From: Brachybacterium timonense
GTDB taxonomy: Bacteria; Actinomycetota; Actinomycetes; Actinomycetales; Dermabacteraceae
Reading direction: 5' to 3'
Assembly (NCBI RefSeq): GCF_900258505.1
Contig: NZ_LT984895.1
Coordinates: 865,615 to 929,614 of the forward strand
DNA length: 64,000 nucleotides
Of the stretch, positions 1 through 8,298 are shown one piece after another (positions within the stretch are counted from its first letter, which is position 1; each line of letters opens with the position of its first letter). The translations under genes and the position numbers were made by a program. The notes beneath the pieces were generated by a model. That model worked only from the letters and a program-made list of their open reading frames with translations, was not told where the DNA came from and ran no database searches.

Positions 1-491
1 CGCACGTAGGAATTGAAGCCCGAGGGAGGTGAGGGCGTATCTATAAAGGTCTTAAGGTAGGGAGCTTCCGGGAACGGTAAGTTGTGCATCGCTTGTTTTT
101 TTTACAGGCAGAGGCCGGCATCCGGTATCAGGCTTGGTCACGTGGGAGCGGAGGTGTGAATGAGGGCCACGCCTCAGTCCCGATTCCCTCCACCCGCCTC
201 GAAGCCCCCGCCCGCAACGGTCGGCAGGACCCGGCCAGATCGGGTGTGCGTGGGTCGAGCAGGCCACGCTGGGGCGGGCCCACGCGGGTTAGGCGGGCCC
301 GGTCAGGGAAGGCCCGCGCGGGTCGAGCAGGCGCGCCACGCACGCACCCGAGCAGGCGCGCCACGCACGCACCCGAGCAGGCTCGCCACGCACGCACCCG
401 AGCAGGCTCGCCACGCACGCACCCGAGCAGGCTCGCCACGCACGCACCCGAGCAGGCGCGCCACGCACGCACCCGCGGACTCAGCTCGCGA
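1..491. other. Gene-free left end
   Basis: No convincing gene. Both strands carry open frames here, but they are repetitive Arg/Pro/Gly-rich translations of GC-rich DNA without family resemblance. A run of eight T lies at 96-103. A 7-bp inverted repeat (arms 293-299 and 311-317) could help end the leftward transcript of the acyltransferase gene. The main content is the 25-bp tandem array at 324-473. Any gene lying to the left ends before or within the first few tens of bases. Confidence 0.5.
324..473. repeat. Tandem array, six 25-bp units
   Basis: Six head-to-tail copies of a 25-bp unit beginning cgagcagg and ending gcacc, starting at 324, 349, 374, 399, 424 and 449. Units differ mainly by a g/t change at one position (aggcgcgcc versus aggctcgcc). 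The period is not a multiple of three and there are no unique spacers, so it is neither a protein repeat nor a CRISPR array. It lies just downstream of the leftward acyltransferase gene, in its likely 3' untranslated region. Confidence 0.9.
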
Positions 492-1505
492 TCACGCGCG
501 TCGCATATGCCCGGCGCCGCCCAGCCAGCCGCGCCCATCGAGGAAACGCTCCACCAGCCCATCACGCAGACGCGAATCTCGAGGCAGCTCCGCTACGTCG
601 TAGGGCGGACGCTTGCTGAACACGAAGAACACGGCGTCCTTCTCCGCATCCCAGGTGTTCTTTACATCCCAGCGCAGGGCGAAGTGCCCCAGGTTCGAGT
701 CCGCCCCGAGCATGGTGGCCAGCTCGTGGTTGATCATCCACGAGTGGCACTCAAAGTCCGTGCCGAACGGTGGGTATCCCTCGTGATCGAGATCCGCGAA
801 GTGCTCCCGGGCGAAGGCGGACATCCGCTCCAAGGACTCGTCCACCGACGTCGGCGTCAGCGGGCCGGTTGCCGGGATGTGCAGTCCGAGCACCCAGCGG
901 CCGGGCTGCTCCGACGATGCCCCATCCAAGAAGGTCGTGCGATGCAGGTCGATCTGCAGCCGGCCCAGCCAGAAAAGTCGCCCCGTCCAGTTCATGGCAG
1001 TCCAGCCGACGGTGTGCAGGCCCAGCTCGCCGAACACGCGCCGATGCACCACCGTCTGCTGGCCGAGGTCAGCAAGCGACGCCCAGGATGTGGTCTCGTC
1101 CACGCCGCGGGCGCGATGCCAGGCGCGCACCACATCGGTGCCGACCACGTGTGCGAGGATCGCGATCAGACCCTGGCCCGGCACGATCCGTTCCTGCAGC
1201 TCGTTCCACGCCTTCTGCTCCTGCTCAAGCGCAGGCGTGGGCGCCGTCAGCCCAGCGCCGGCACGCAGCAGGTTCGCGCCGCGGGTCACCTCAGACAGGA
1301 TCTCGTCGTCGGCTGTGACAGCGGGGATGAGCGCGCGCAGCTCCTCCTGGTCGATCCCGCGAATGCCCAGCAGGTCCAGCAGCGTCGGAAACGACGGGGC
1401 GGTGAGCATGAGGCGTACCGCGTCGGGCTCGAGCTGGTACCCGGGGCGGACCTCGGTGACGGGATCGCCGATCAGCTGCGGGCGGGCATCCTGGTTCTCG
1501 CGCAT
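492..1505 (-). CDS. GNAT-like acyltransferase domain protein
   Basis: A 337-residue soluble protein. The N-terminal ~130 residues are helical and Leu-rich, and the C-terminal half has the look of the GNAT-like C-terminal domain found in the paired NAT_N/GNAT_C acyltransferases (formerly DUF5596): the run HIPATGPLTP around residue 205 followed by a helix (DESLERMSAFAREHF) and a Trp/Phe-rich core with FECHSWMI. Substrate is unknown; the family is inferred from overall resemblance and there is no catalytic motif I can name. It is transcribed alone, divergently from the DUF853 gene with 185 bp between the starts. The ATG at 1505 is the first in frame and gives a sensible N-terminus. The 25-bp tandem array begins 18 bp past its stop. 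Confidence 0.5.
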   Translation of the reverse strand: MRENQDARPQLIGDPVTEVRPGYQLEPDAVRLMLTAPSFPTLLDLLGIRGIDQEELRALIPAVTADDEILSEVTRGANLLRAGAGLTAPTPALEQEQKAWNELQERIVPGQGLIAILAHVVGTDVVRAWHRARGVDETTSWASLADLGQQTVVHRRVFGELGLHTVGWTAMNWTGRLFWLGRLQIDLHRTTFLDGASSEQPGRWVLGLHIPATGPLTPTSVDESLERMSAFAREHFADLDHEGYPPFGTDFECHSWMINHELATMLGADSNLGHFALRWDVKNTWDAEKDAVFFVFSKRPPYDVAELPRDSRLRDGLVERFLDGRGWLGGAGHMRRA

Positions 1506-1677
1506 GGGGCCAATCTACTGGCCGACGGTTCACAGCCGACGGTGCGCGTCCGATTGGTGCGGGCCGCTGAAGATCGGCCCGGCCACGTGGGACGCCGCAT
1601 GGCACGCGGCCGCTTGGCGCGGGCCGCTGACTGTCTGGCGACGCACTGCGGCGGGCCCGTCACTGTGCCGGGACCAT

Positions 1678-1683
1678 TACGAT
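1678..1683 (+). promoter_or_regulatory. -10 box (TACGAT), leaderless start of DUF853 gene
   Basis: TACGAT ends 7 nt before the ATG at 1691, which places the expected transcription start at or next to the start codon. No Shine-Dalgarno sequence intervenes. This is the usual arrangement of actinobacterial leaderless genes and supports the chosen start. A 17-bp direct repeat (ttggYgcgggccgctga) lies upstream at about 1554-1570 and 1614-1630. Confidence 0.45.
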
Positions 1684-1690
1684 CAAGACC

Positions 1691-3598
1691 ATGACGCATC
1701 CGGAGCCCACCAGCGCCCCCATCGCCCCTGAACAGTCTGCCGGTGCCGGGCATGAAGCCAGCACGCAGTCGGCCCCGAGCGGGGAGCGTACTGGTGCCGC
1801 GGATACCGCACCCGCAGCCGGGCATGACACCAGCACGCAGTCGGCCCCGAGCGGGGAGCGTACTGGTGCCGCGGATACCGCACCCGCAGCCGGGCATGAC
1901 GCCAGCACGCAGCCGGCCTCGAGTGGTGACCGTGCCGCTGCCGCGGATACCGCACCCGCTGCCGAGCTCAGCGAGTCGGCGCGCGCGGTGCGTGACGCCT
2001 ACGCCTTCGAGGGCGGCCGCATCCACATCGGCGCCATGATCGAGAACGGCGAGCCGAACCCCGGCGTCGCCGTCAACCTGCCGGTTGCGATGCTGAATCG
2101 GCACGGCCTCATCGCCGGTGCCACCGGTACCGGTAAAACCCGCACCCTCCAGGTGATTGCCGAGCAGGCCGCTTTCGCTGGCGCTGCCGTGTTCGTGGCC
2201 GATATGAAGGGTGACCTCTCCGGTATCGCCGTTCCCGGCCCTGCTTCCGACAAGCTCACCGCACGCGCCGCAGCCCGCGGGCAGCAATGGGTCTCTCGCG
2301 CCGCCCCCACCGAGTTCTTCAGCCTGGGCGGCCAGGGTGACGGCGTGCCGATCCGCACCACCGTCAGCGACTTCGGCCCGATCCTGCTGTCCAAGGTGCT
2401 CGACCTGAACGAGACCCAGGAGAGCTCGCTCGGCCTGATCTTCCACTACGCCGATAGCCACGGCCTCGCGCTGCTGGATCTGAAGGACCTGCGCGCCCTG
2501 GTGCAGTTCCTCACGGCCGACGACCAGGGCAAACAGGAGCTGAAGAGCATCGGCGGCATCTCCAGCGCCACCGCCGGGGTGATCCTGCGCAAGCTGACCG
2601 CCTTCGAAGCCTCTGGGGCCGACGTGTTCTTCGGTGAGCCCGCTTTCGACGTCGAGAAGCTACTGCGCACCGCCGAAGACGGCACCGGCATCATCTCCTG
2701 CCTGGAGCTTCCCAGTGTGGCCCAGCGGCCCGAGCTGTTCTCCACCTTCATGATGTGGATGCTTGCCGAGCTGTACCAGGAGCTGCCTGAGGTAGGGGAC
2801 CAGGACGTCCCGAAGCTCGTGTTCTTCTTCGATGAGGCGCATCTGTTGTTCAAGGACGCCTCCAAGGCGTTCCTTGAGCAGGTGGTGCAGACGGTGCGGT
2901 TGATCCGCTCCAAGGGCGTCGGCGTTTTCTTCGTGACCCAGACTCCGAAGGACGTGCCCGGCGACGTGCTGGCTCAGCTCGGCAACCGCGTCCAGCATGC
3001 GCTGCGTGCCTTCACGCCGCAGGATGCGAAGGCGCTGAAAGCAACCGCCTCCACCTTCCCGACCTCCGAGCATGACCTCACCGAGGTGATCCCGGCGCTG
3101 GGCACCGGCGAAGCGATCGTCACCGTGATGAGCGAGGACGGCGCCCCGACGCCCGTTGCGATCACGGCGGTGCGCGCGCCGGAGTCCGCCATGGATCCCG
3201 CGGGTGAGGACGTCATCGCGAACGCGGTGAAGGCGTCGCCGCTCATCGCCGAGTACGGCACGGTGGTTGACCGCGAAAGCGCCTACGAAATCCTCACGCA
3301 GCGCGCCGCCGACGACCAGGATGAACGTGCGCAGGCTGAGCAGGAAGGATCCGCACAGGACGAGGCGCAGCAGCCGTCGGCCGCCGACGGGCGTGATACT
3401 GCCCAGCGTGGTGGCTCTGCGACCGCACCGCATGCTGCAGGGTCGCGTGGCCGCTCCGGTGGCGGCTCCACGTCCCGCGGCAAGGACGAGGGCGTGCTCG
3501 ACAATCCCGCGGTGAAGTCGTTCCTGCGCTCGGCCGGCACGGTGCTCGGGCGAGAGATCACCCGATCGCTGTTCGGCACCCGGCGCCGACGCCGCTGA
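1691..3598 (+). CDS. HerA-like DUF853 ATPase
   Basis: A 635-residue P-loop ATPase of the bacterial HerA/FtsK-superfamily group known as DUF853 (YjgR-like). Visible parts: a repetitive Ala/Gly/Thr-rich N-terminal extension (residues ~20-92), the ATPase core with Walker A GATGTGKT at ~143-150, Walker B VFFFDEAH with Asp381/Glu382, and a sensor-like segment FFVTQTPKDVP at ~420. The C-terminal ~110 residues are low-complexity (Gln/Glu/Ala, then Gly/Ser/Arg). Relatives are soluble hexameric ATPases whose cellular role is not settled. The extension shifts the conserved start (AYAFEGGRIHIG) to residue ~104, unlike shorter homologues. The gene stands alone, convergent with the C39-like peptidase gene, and ends before a strong hairpin. 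Confidence 0.85.
   Translation: MTHPEPTSAPIAPEQSAGAGHEASTQSAPSGERTGAADTAPAAGHDTSTQSAPSGERTGAADTAPAAGHDASTQPASSGDRAAAADTAPAAELSESARAVRDAYAFEGGRIHIGAMIENGEPNPGVAVNLPVAMLNRHGLIAGATGTGKTRTLQVIAEQAAFAGAAVFVADMKGDLSGIAVPGPASDKLTARAAARGQQWVSRAAPTEFFSLGGQGDGVPIRTTVSDFGPILLSKVLDLNETQESSLGLIFHYADSHGLALLDLKDLRALVQFLTADDQGKQELKSIGGISSATAGVILRKLTAFEASGADVFFGEPAFDVEKLLRTAEDGTGIISCLELPSVAQRPELFSTFMMWMLAELYQELPEVGDQDVPKLVFFFDEAHLLFKDASKAFLEQVVQTVRLIRSKGVGVFFVTQTPKDVPGDVLAQLGNRVQHALRAFTPQDAKALKATASTFPTSEHDLTEVIPALGTGEAIVTVMSEDGAPTPVAITAVRAPESAMDPAGEDVIANAVKASPLIAEYGTVVDRESAYEILTQRAADDQDERAQAEQEGSAQDEAQQPSAADGRDTAQRGGSATAPHAAGSRGRSGGGSTSRGKDEGVLDNPAVKSFLRSAGTVLGREITRSLFGTRRRRR
1748..1963 (+). repeat. 72-bp in-frame minisatellite in DUF853 gene
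   Basis: Three consecutive 72-bp units (1748-1819, 1820-1891, 1892-1963), each coding 24 residues of the type GH-x-x-STQ...GERTGAADTAPAA. The first two are nearly identical at DNA level; the third has diverged (ASSGDRAAAAD). The repeat lies upstream of the conserved ATPase domain, so copy number can change without breaking the frame. Confidence 0.85.
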
Positions 3599-3700
3599 GC
3601 GATGCCCCACGCGGGCGCTTGCCCGCTCCGGGGTTCCCCGCTCAGTGGTGGCGCCAGCCACAGAGTGAAGCGGGCCAGCGCCGGGGCGACGCAATGACAC

Positions 3701-3746
3701 AGCGCCGGGGCGGTGGATCCATATCGAATCGCACCGCCCCGGCGCT
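3701..3746. terminator. Hairpin between convergent genes
   Basis: Perfect 15-bp arms (agcgccggggcggtg at 3701-3715 and its complement at 3732-3746) around a 16-nt AT-richer loop. It sits between the DUF853 gene (+) and the C39-like peptidase gene (-) and can serve both. There is no U-run, as is common in high-GC actinobacteria. Confidence 0.7.
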
Positions 3747-3842
3747 GACCAGGGGGTCGAGTCAGTGACTCACGGGGGAGAGAAGCCCTGACTCGTGCGT
3801 GAACCCAGACTCCCGGGGGAGAGGAGTCGCGGGCTCAGGAGG

Positions 3843-4451
3843 TCACCAGAAGTAGCCGCGCTCGGCGCACAGGGTGGCCACGCGGTCGGCAGGCACCCAG
3901 TACACGCCCTTACCGTCGAAGTTCGCGGAATCGGCGATCAGCAGGTCGCGGTTGTCGTTGTAGCCCACCACGGTGGTGAAGTGCCAGATGGTCGAGCCAT
4001 TCGCGTAGCCGTTGGGGTAGGAGTGCGGCGGCACCACCCAGTTGCACACGGTGGCGAAGCCGGTGTCGATGTTCTTCTTGACACGGTCGAAGAAGACGGC
4101 CTTCTCCTCCGGCGTCGCGTCGCCGCCGGCGATCCACTGCTCGCGGTAGGTGGCGTCGGGGATGTTCTGGGTGAGGACAGGGGCGATCGCGCCGAAGTTG
4201 GTGCCGTCCTGGGTGGTGCCGAGCTGCTGGGCGAGAGCCTCCAGACCGGGGGAGCCGGCCTTCGCGGTGATCGCCATGTGCACGGCGGAGGGACCGCACC
4301 AGAAGAAGGTCGGCTGCACCACGTACTCGTACTTCAGAATGTGGTCTGCGGCGAACGCGGGAGCGGTGACGGCGGCGCCGAAGCCAGCCAGGACGGTCGC
4401 GCCGGCGGCGCGCAGAGCGGAACGACGGGTGAGCATCGGGGAGTCCTCCAT
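3843..4451 (-). CDS. Exported C39-like papain-fold peptidase
   Basis: A 202-residue protein of the peptidase C39-like family. Residues 1-34 form a twin-arginine-type signal (LTRRSALRAAGATVLAGF, then APAFAAD with likely cleavage after AFA). The mature part has Cys52 in FWCGPSAV, His157 in IWHFTTVVGYND and a downstream Asp (LIADSANF, ~175), matching the Cys-His-Asp triad of papain-like C39 domains. It is likely secreted and cleaves peptides or is a bacteriocin-processing-type fold used extracellularly; the substrate is unknown. The ATG at 4451 and the one at 4436 (MLTRRS) are both possible; the second gives a more typical signal. No transporter or precursor peptide gene is adjacent, so a classic bacteriocin-maturation role is not supported. 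Confidence 0.75.
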   Translation of the reverse strand: MEDSPMLTRRSALRAAGATVLAGFGAAVTAPAFAADHILKYEYVVQPTFFWCGPSAVHMAITAKAGSPGLEALAQQLGTTQDGTNFGAIAPVLTQNIPDATYREQWIAGGDATPEEKAVFFDRVKKNIDTGFATVCNWVVPPHSYPNGYANGSTIWHFTTVVGYNDNRDLLIADSANFDGKGVYWVPADRVATLCAERGYFW

Positions 4452-4668
4452 GCAGATGTCGAGGTCAGGGGCCCACGGCGATTCGGAGGTCAGGGGCGCG
4501 GGCCGCCGTTATCCGCCTCGCGTGGTACACCTGCCACGCTACGGGCGTTTGCCGAGGTCGGGCCATCGGCCATCAGTGCCGACTTCTCGGTGATCATTCG
4601 TCGATGTGGCACCTGCGATGCATCCCGTGGTCCGAAGGTGCCGGTCGGCGGTCACCGCAACAGATGAA

Positions 4669-4702
4669 CGGCGGGCCCATCCCTATAAAGACAGGCCCGC
4701 CG
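4669..4702 (-). terminator. Hairpin downstream of gpmA
   Basis: Perfect 9-bp arms cggcgggcc (4669-4677) and ggcccgccg (4694-4702) around 16 nt, beginning 47 bp past the gpmA stop on the minus strand. The rest of the 4452-4748 gap contains only a short hairpin near 4520 and presumably the promoter of the C39-like gene. Confidence 0.6.
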
Positions 4703-4748
4703 ATGGAGTGCTCATGCCCGCACGCTCAGCGGCACGCGGGCACGGTGG

Positions 4749-5495
4749 TCACTTCTTGCCCTGGTTCGCCACGGCCTCCGCAGCAGCCTTCGCCGCCTCC
4801 GGATCCAGGTAGCGGCCGCCCTTCGTGACGGGACGGAAATCCTCATCGAGCTCGTACACGAGCGGCTGGCCGGTGGGGATGTTCAGACCCGAGATCTCCT
4901 CATCGGAGATGTCATCGAGGTACTTCACCAGTGCCCGCAGGGAGTTGCCGTGTGCCGCGATGAGCACCGTCTTCCCGGCAGCCAGATCGGGCTTGATGCC
5001 CTCCTCCCAGTAGGGGAGGAAACGGGCGACGACATCCTTGAGGCACTCAGCCTTCGGCAGCTGCTCACCCAGGTCCGCGTACTGCGGATCGCGATCCTGG
5101 CTGAACTCGGTGCCGAACTCGATGTCCGGCGGCGGAGTGTCGTAGGAACGGCGCCAGGCCATGAACTGCTCCTCGCCGTACTTCTCACGGATCTCCGACT
5201 TGTTCAGGCCCTGCAGTGCGCCGTAGTGACGCTCGTTCAGACGCCAGTCGCGGCGCACCGGGATCCAGTGGCGGTCGGCGGCATCAAGCGCCAGGTTCGC
5301 GGTCATGATCGCGCGACGCAGCAGGGAGGTGTGGACGACGTCAGGCGTCACCCCGGCGGACTTCATCAGCTCGCCGCCGGCGGCCGCTTCCTGGAAGCCC
5401 TTCTCGGACAGCGGCACGTCGACCCAGCCGGTGAAGAGGTTCTTCGCGTTCCATTCGCTCTCGCCGTGGCGGAGCAGCACGAGTGTGTAGGTCAT
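4749..5495 (-). CDS. gpmA: 2,3-bisphosphoglycerate-dependent phosphoglycerate mutase
   Basis: A 248-residue glycolytic enzyme interconverting 3- and 2-phosphoglycerate in the cytosol. It has the histidine-phosphatase signature [10 protein letters not shown] with the phospho-acceptor His10, the [11 protein letters not shown] segment carrying the acid/base Glu, and the second catalytic His in [15 protein letters not shown]. Length matches the dimeric/tetrameric dPGM family. The C-terminus is Ala-rich and ends in Lys-Lys. It is followed by its own hairpin and preceded 56 bp upstream by the dtd gene on the same strand, so the two may be co-transcribed with the phosphotransferase gene further upstream. 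Confidence 0.95.
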   Translation of the reverse strand: MTYTLVLLRHGESEWNAKNLFTGWVDVPLSEKGFQEAAAGGELMKSAGVTPDVVHTSLLRRAIMTANLALDAADRHWIPVRRDWRLNERHYGALQGLNKSEIREKYGEEQFMAWRRSYDTPPPDIEFGTEFSQDRDPQYADLGEQLPKAECLKDVVARFLPYWEEGIKPDLAAGKTVLIAAHGNSLRALVKYLDDISDEEISGLNIPTGQPLVYELDEDFRPVTKGGRYLDPEAAKAAAEAVANQGKK

Positions 5496-5551
5496 GTCAC
5501 CACCCTACGCGGCGAGGTCGGAGAGATCGAAGGACTCTCGCGGGCGTCGGG

Positions 5552-5977
5552 TCACACGTCCAGCACGATGGTGAACGGTCCGTCGTTCGTGAGCGAGACC
5601 CGCATGTGCGCCCCGAACCGACCCGTCGACGCCGCGACGCCCCGTTCACGCACCGCCTGCACCACCTGCTCCACGATCGGTTCCGCCACAGGGCCGGGGG
5701 CGGCCTTCGACCACGACGGGCGGCGCCCCTTGCGTGCATCCCCGTACAGCGTGAACTGCGAAACGATCAGCACCTGCGCCCCTGCATCGAGCACCGAGCG
5801 CTCGCCCTCCAGGATCCGCAGCTCGCAGATCTTCCGGGCGATCGTGGCGACCTGCTCGGGACCGTCGTCGTGGGTGACACCCAGCAGCACCAGCAGGCCT
5901 TCGCCATCGACGAGGCCGACGGTTTCGCCGTCGACCGTGACCTCAGCTCCATCGACTCGTTGCAGCACAGCACGCAT
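5552..5977 (-). CDS. dtd: D-aminoacyl-tRNA deacylase
   Basis: A 141-residue homodimeric editing enzyme that hydrolyses D-aminoacyl-tRNA and glycyl-tRNA(Ala), protecting translation. The start MRAVLQRVDGAEVTVDGE, the active-site motif VSQFTLYGD (~residues 78-86) and the C-terminal NDGPFTIVLD motif are characteristic. The usual cross-subunit motif is GPVT; here it reads GPFT, keeping the Gly-Pro pair that provides chiral selection. Full length for the family. It lies between gpmA and the phosphotransferase gene, all on the minus strand. Confidence 0.93.
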   Translation of the reverse strand: MRAVLQRVDGAEVTVDGETVGLVDGEGLLVLLGVTHDDGPEQVATIARKICELRILEGERSVLDAGAQVLIVSQFTLYGDARKGRRPSWSKAAPGPVAEPIVEQVVQAVRERGVAASTGRFGAHMRVSLTNDGPFTIVLDV

Positions 5978-6088
5978 GGCTCGAGGCTATCCGGTGAGAC
6001 TCCCCGGACGCTCAGCCGCGCACGGCCTCGTCCTCGCGGAGCGCCGGGGCATCGCATGAGCAGCCTGAGTGCTCAGCCGCCCGCGGCC

Positions 6089-7717
6089 TCACAGCTGCAG
6101 TGAGTCGATCCGTCGTTCCTGCGTCGGGCCGTCGTCGGTCTCGTCGATGACCGGGTGCTGGAGGCTGTCAGTGGAATCGAGTGGGACCGTATGGCCCAGT
6201 TCCTCGTCCCCGCCCCCGGACTCGAACGCTGCGTGTCCCGTCTCCTGGCCAGCCATCGACTCGGGCGTGCGGGCCTGCTGCACGACCGTCGGCGCCGTCG
6301 GCGCCCCGATCTGCACGCCCGCTGGCGGGGCAACCGCTTCCGACGGGCCCGGCTGCGGCGGGCGGGATGGCATCGACGGATGCTGATCACGCACCCCGGT
6401 GCGATGCGGGCCATGCGGATGGGAGCTGCTGCGCGATCGCTCGATGCTCTGCGCCTGCTCCACCCAGCGCTCCGCGACCCGCACAATCGCCTCCGTCGCC
6501 GCTTCCCAGGCGGCCTCCTGCTGTCGGTGAGGCCCGGTGGCCAACGACAGCACCACAGCCGCGGCGCGCAGAGCCAGCTCCGTCGGATCCACGCGCGAGG
6601 TGAACACCGACTCCCACGCCGTGATCGCGTCCTGCACGCGCCGCTGCGTGTCCCGGTCGATCCGCCCGGAATTGCCGTAATCCGCCAGCACGCTCAGGTG
6701 CGCCAGAAGGCACGCCAGGTCATCGGCCCGGCGCCCGGGGCCGACGGTGTCAATGTCGAGCAGACCCACCACGCGGCCGCCGTCGACGAACACCTGCGCC
6801 TCATAGAAATCACCGTGCACCACGTCATGCGGGTGCATGTCCTGCCGACGCTCCAGCAGGGCGAGCCCCTCGCGGATCGACCGCACCAGCGTCTCCAGGC
6901 GTGGACGCAGCGCCGGCACCGAGCTCGACACGATCCCCGCATAGAAGTCCGCGGAGTCCGTCCATGGCGGGCGCAGCGGCAGCGTGTACATCGAGGCCGG
7001 CAGGCGGTCAAGCAGCGCCACCAGATCCTCGCCCCGGCACGCCGCCGGACCCTCCTCGATCACCGCGCGAGACAGCGGACGCCCCGGCAGCTCCTGGAGA
7101 ACCACCAAGCCGTTGTGATGCGCGATCACCTCCGGCACCGGCACCCCGGTGGCAGTCAGCCGCTGATGACGCTCCACGATCTCCCCACTGCGATGCGGCT
7201 GCATCACCTTCAGGAACACCGCCGAGGACCCCTGCGAGACGCGCAGCACCGCACGTCGGCCCGGCCGATACGAAATGACGTCAATGCCGATCGGGGCGCT
7301 CGGGTCAGGGCCCAGCACCACGCCGATATCGTGCAGCGTGCGACCCACCACATCGGGGTAGCAGACCAGCGGCAGCATCGGCAGCCACGGGTCATGCGGA
7401 TAGCGCCACACCCGCACATTGATGTCGCCGTCGGTCATCACCAGGGTCTGCTCGGCCACGTGCACGTGCTTCTCGCGCTCGCCGATGTGGGCGCTCGCAC
7501 CGAACAGCTCTTCGCGCGCCGGTGCCTGTGGGCCATCGAGATCCGGCCACGACACCATCGTCCTGAATAGGGCCTTTGTGCTGCGGCCGGGGCGATGGTC
7601 GACATGGTCGAGCTGCCAGGAATGCAGCACGCCGCCGGAGTTGCCGACGGCCGAGCGCAGGAGCCCACCGGCGTCGGGCCCCGTCAGCAGCTCTGAGCCG
7701 TCCTGGGTGTGTGCCAT
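6089..7717 (-). CDS. APH-family phosphotransferase with long tail
   Basis: A 542-residue protein containing an aminoglycoside-phosphotransferase/choline-kinase-like fold at about residues 140-400. The catalytic loop reads HGDFYEAQVFVD (301-312), with Gln replacing the usual Asn, followed by the Mg-binding LLDIDTVG (319-326). The first ~140 residues are an N-terminal domain seen in related actinobacterial proteins. The last ~110 residues are disordered, rich in Pro/Ser/Gln/Asp. The substrate cannot be read from the sequence; members of this broad group phosphorylate small molecules such as sugars or antibiotics. It is divergent from the DUF3151 gene, with start codons 55 bp apart. Confidence 0.7.
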   Translation of the reverse strand: MAHTQDGSELLTGPDAGGLLRSAVGNSGGVLHSWQLDHVDHRPGRSTKALFRTMVSWPDLDGPQAPAREELFGASAHIGEREKHVHVAEQTLVMTDGDINVRVWRYPHDPWLPMLPLVCYPDVVGRTLHDIGVVLGPDPSAPIGIDVISYRPGRRAVLRVSQGSSAVFLKVMQPHRSGEIVERHQRLTATGVPVPEVIAHHNGLVVLQELPGRPLSRAVIEEGPAACRGEDLVALLDRLPASMYTLPLRPPWTDSADFYAGIVSSSVPALRPRLETLVRSIREGLALLERRQDMHPHDVVHGDFYEAQVFVDGGRVVGLLDIDTVGPGRRADDLACLLAHLSVLADYGNSGRIDRDTQRRVQDAITAWESVFTSRVDPTELALRAAAVVLSLATGPHRQQEAAWEAATEAIVRVAERWVEQAQSIERSRSSSHPHGPHRTGVRDQHPSMPSRPPQPGPSEAVAPPAGVQIGAPTAPTVVQQARTPESMAGQETGHAAFESGGGDEELGHTVPLDSTDSLQHPVIDETDDGPTQERRIDSLQL

Positions 7718-7759
7718 GGGTCGTTTCTACCAGGTGAGGTGATCAGCGTGCGCAGGAAC

Positions 7760-7765
7760 TACCAT
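7760..7765 (+). promoter_or_regulatory. -10 box (TACCAT), leaderless start of DUF3151 gene
   Basis: TACCAT ends 6 nt before the ATG at 7772. This fits a leaderless transcript and argues against the upstream in-frame ATG at 7709, which would lie inside the divergent phosphotransferase gene and upstream of this -10. Confidence 0.5.
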
Positions 7766-7771
7766 GGCGGG

Positions 7772-8200
7772 ATGCCTGACACGATTTCTTCCGGCCCCCG
7801 CCAGAATCTCCTGGGCACCCCGGAGACCCGCCTGGCCGAGGACTTCATCGACGTTGAGATCGCCGACCGTTTAGACGACGGCGCCGAGCCGTCTGACCTC
7901 GCCCGGGAACACCCCGAGTCGCCCCTGGTGTGGGGCACTCTCGCGCAGGACGCCCTCGCCGAAGGTGAGGAGATCACGGCCTACGCCTGTGCACGCACCG
8001 GCTACCACCGGGGTTTGGATGCGCTGCGGCGCGCCGGGTGGCGCGGCCACGGCAGGATCCCCGCCGCGCACCGCCCCAATCGAGGTTTCCTGCTGGCCCT
8101 CGTGATGCTGGGGGAGACGTCGCGCCGCCTGGGCGATCAGGCCGAAGTCGACCGCGTCCAGGAGTTCCTCGCGGAAGCGGACCCGACGCTGCTGACCTGA
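7772..8200 (+). CDS. DUF3151 family protein
   Basis: A 142-residue cytosolic protein of the actinobacterial DUF3151 family; function unknown. Typical features are the start with QNLLGTPETRL, the central LAREHPESPLVWGTLAQDAL and the RTGYHRGLDALRRAGWRGHG stretch (~residues 88-107) followed by PNRGFLLALVMLGETSRRLGD. The all-helical pattern resembles a TPR-like repeat. It lies 98 bp upstream of purA on the same strand, but purA appears to have its own promoter. Confidence 0.85.
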   Translation: MPDTISSGPRQNLLGTPETRLAEDFIDVEIADRLDDGAEPSDLAREHPESPLVWGTLAQDALAEGEEITAYACARTGYHRGLDALRRAGWRGHGRIPAAHRPNRGFLLALVMLGETSRRLGDQAEVDRVQEFLAEADPTLLT

Positions 8201-8249
8201 CTCCCTGCCGCCGCCGCAGCCCGGCTCTGCTGCGCTGAGGCTGCCTTGG

Positions 8250-8255
8250 TAGGAT
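8250..8255 (+). promoter_or_regulatory. Probable -10 box (TAGGAT) of purA
   Basis: TAGGAT lies 43 nt before the purA ATG. A short leader with an AGGAG ribosome-binding site at about 8288-8292 follows. No clear -35 hexamer is visible. Confidence 0.35.
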
Positions 8256-8298
8256 CCCTGCGGTTTCGCGCCCTCACCTCAACCTCTCAGGAGCCGCT

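Noticed and set aside
324-473. Possible CRISPR array
   Set aside because: Units are directly adjacent with no unique spacers and no cas gene is near; it is a simple tandem repeat.
3843-4451. Bacteriocin export/processing system
   Set aside because: The C39-like gene has a secretion signal, no ABC transporter domain and no precursor peptide beside it.
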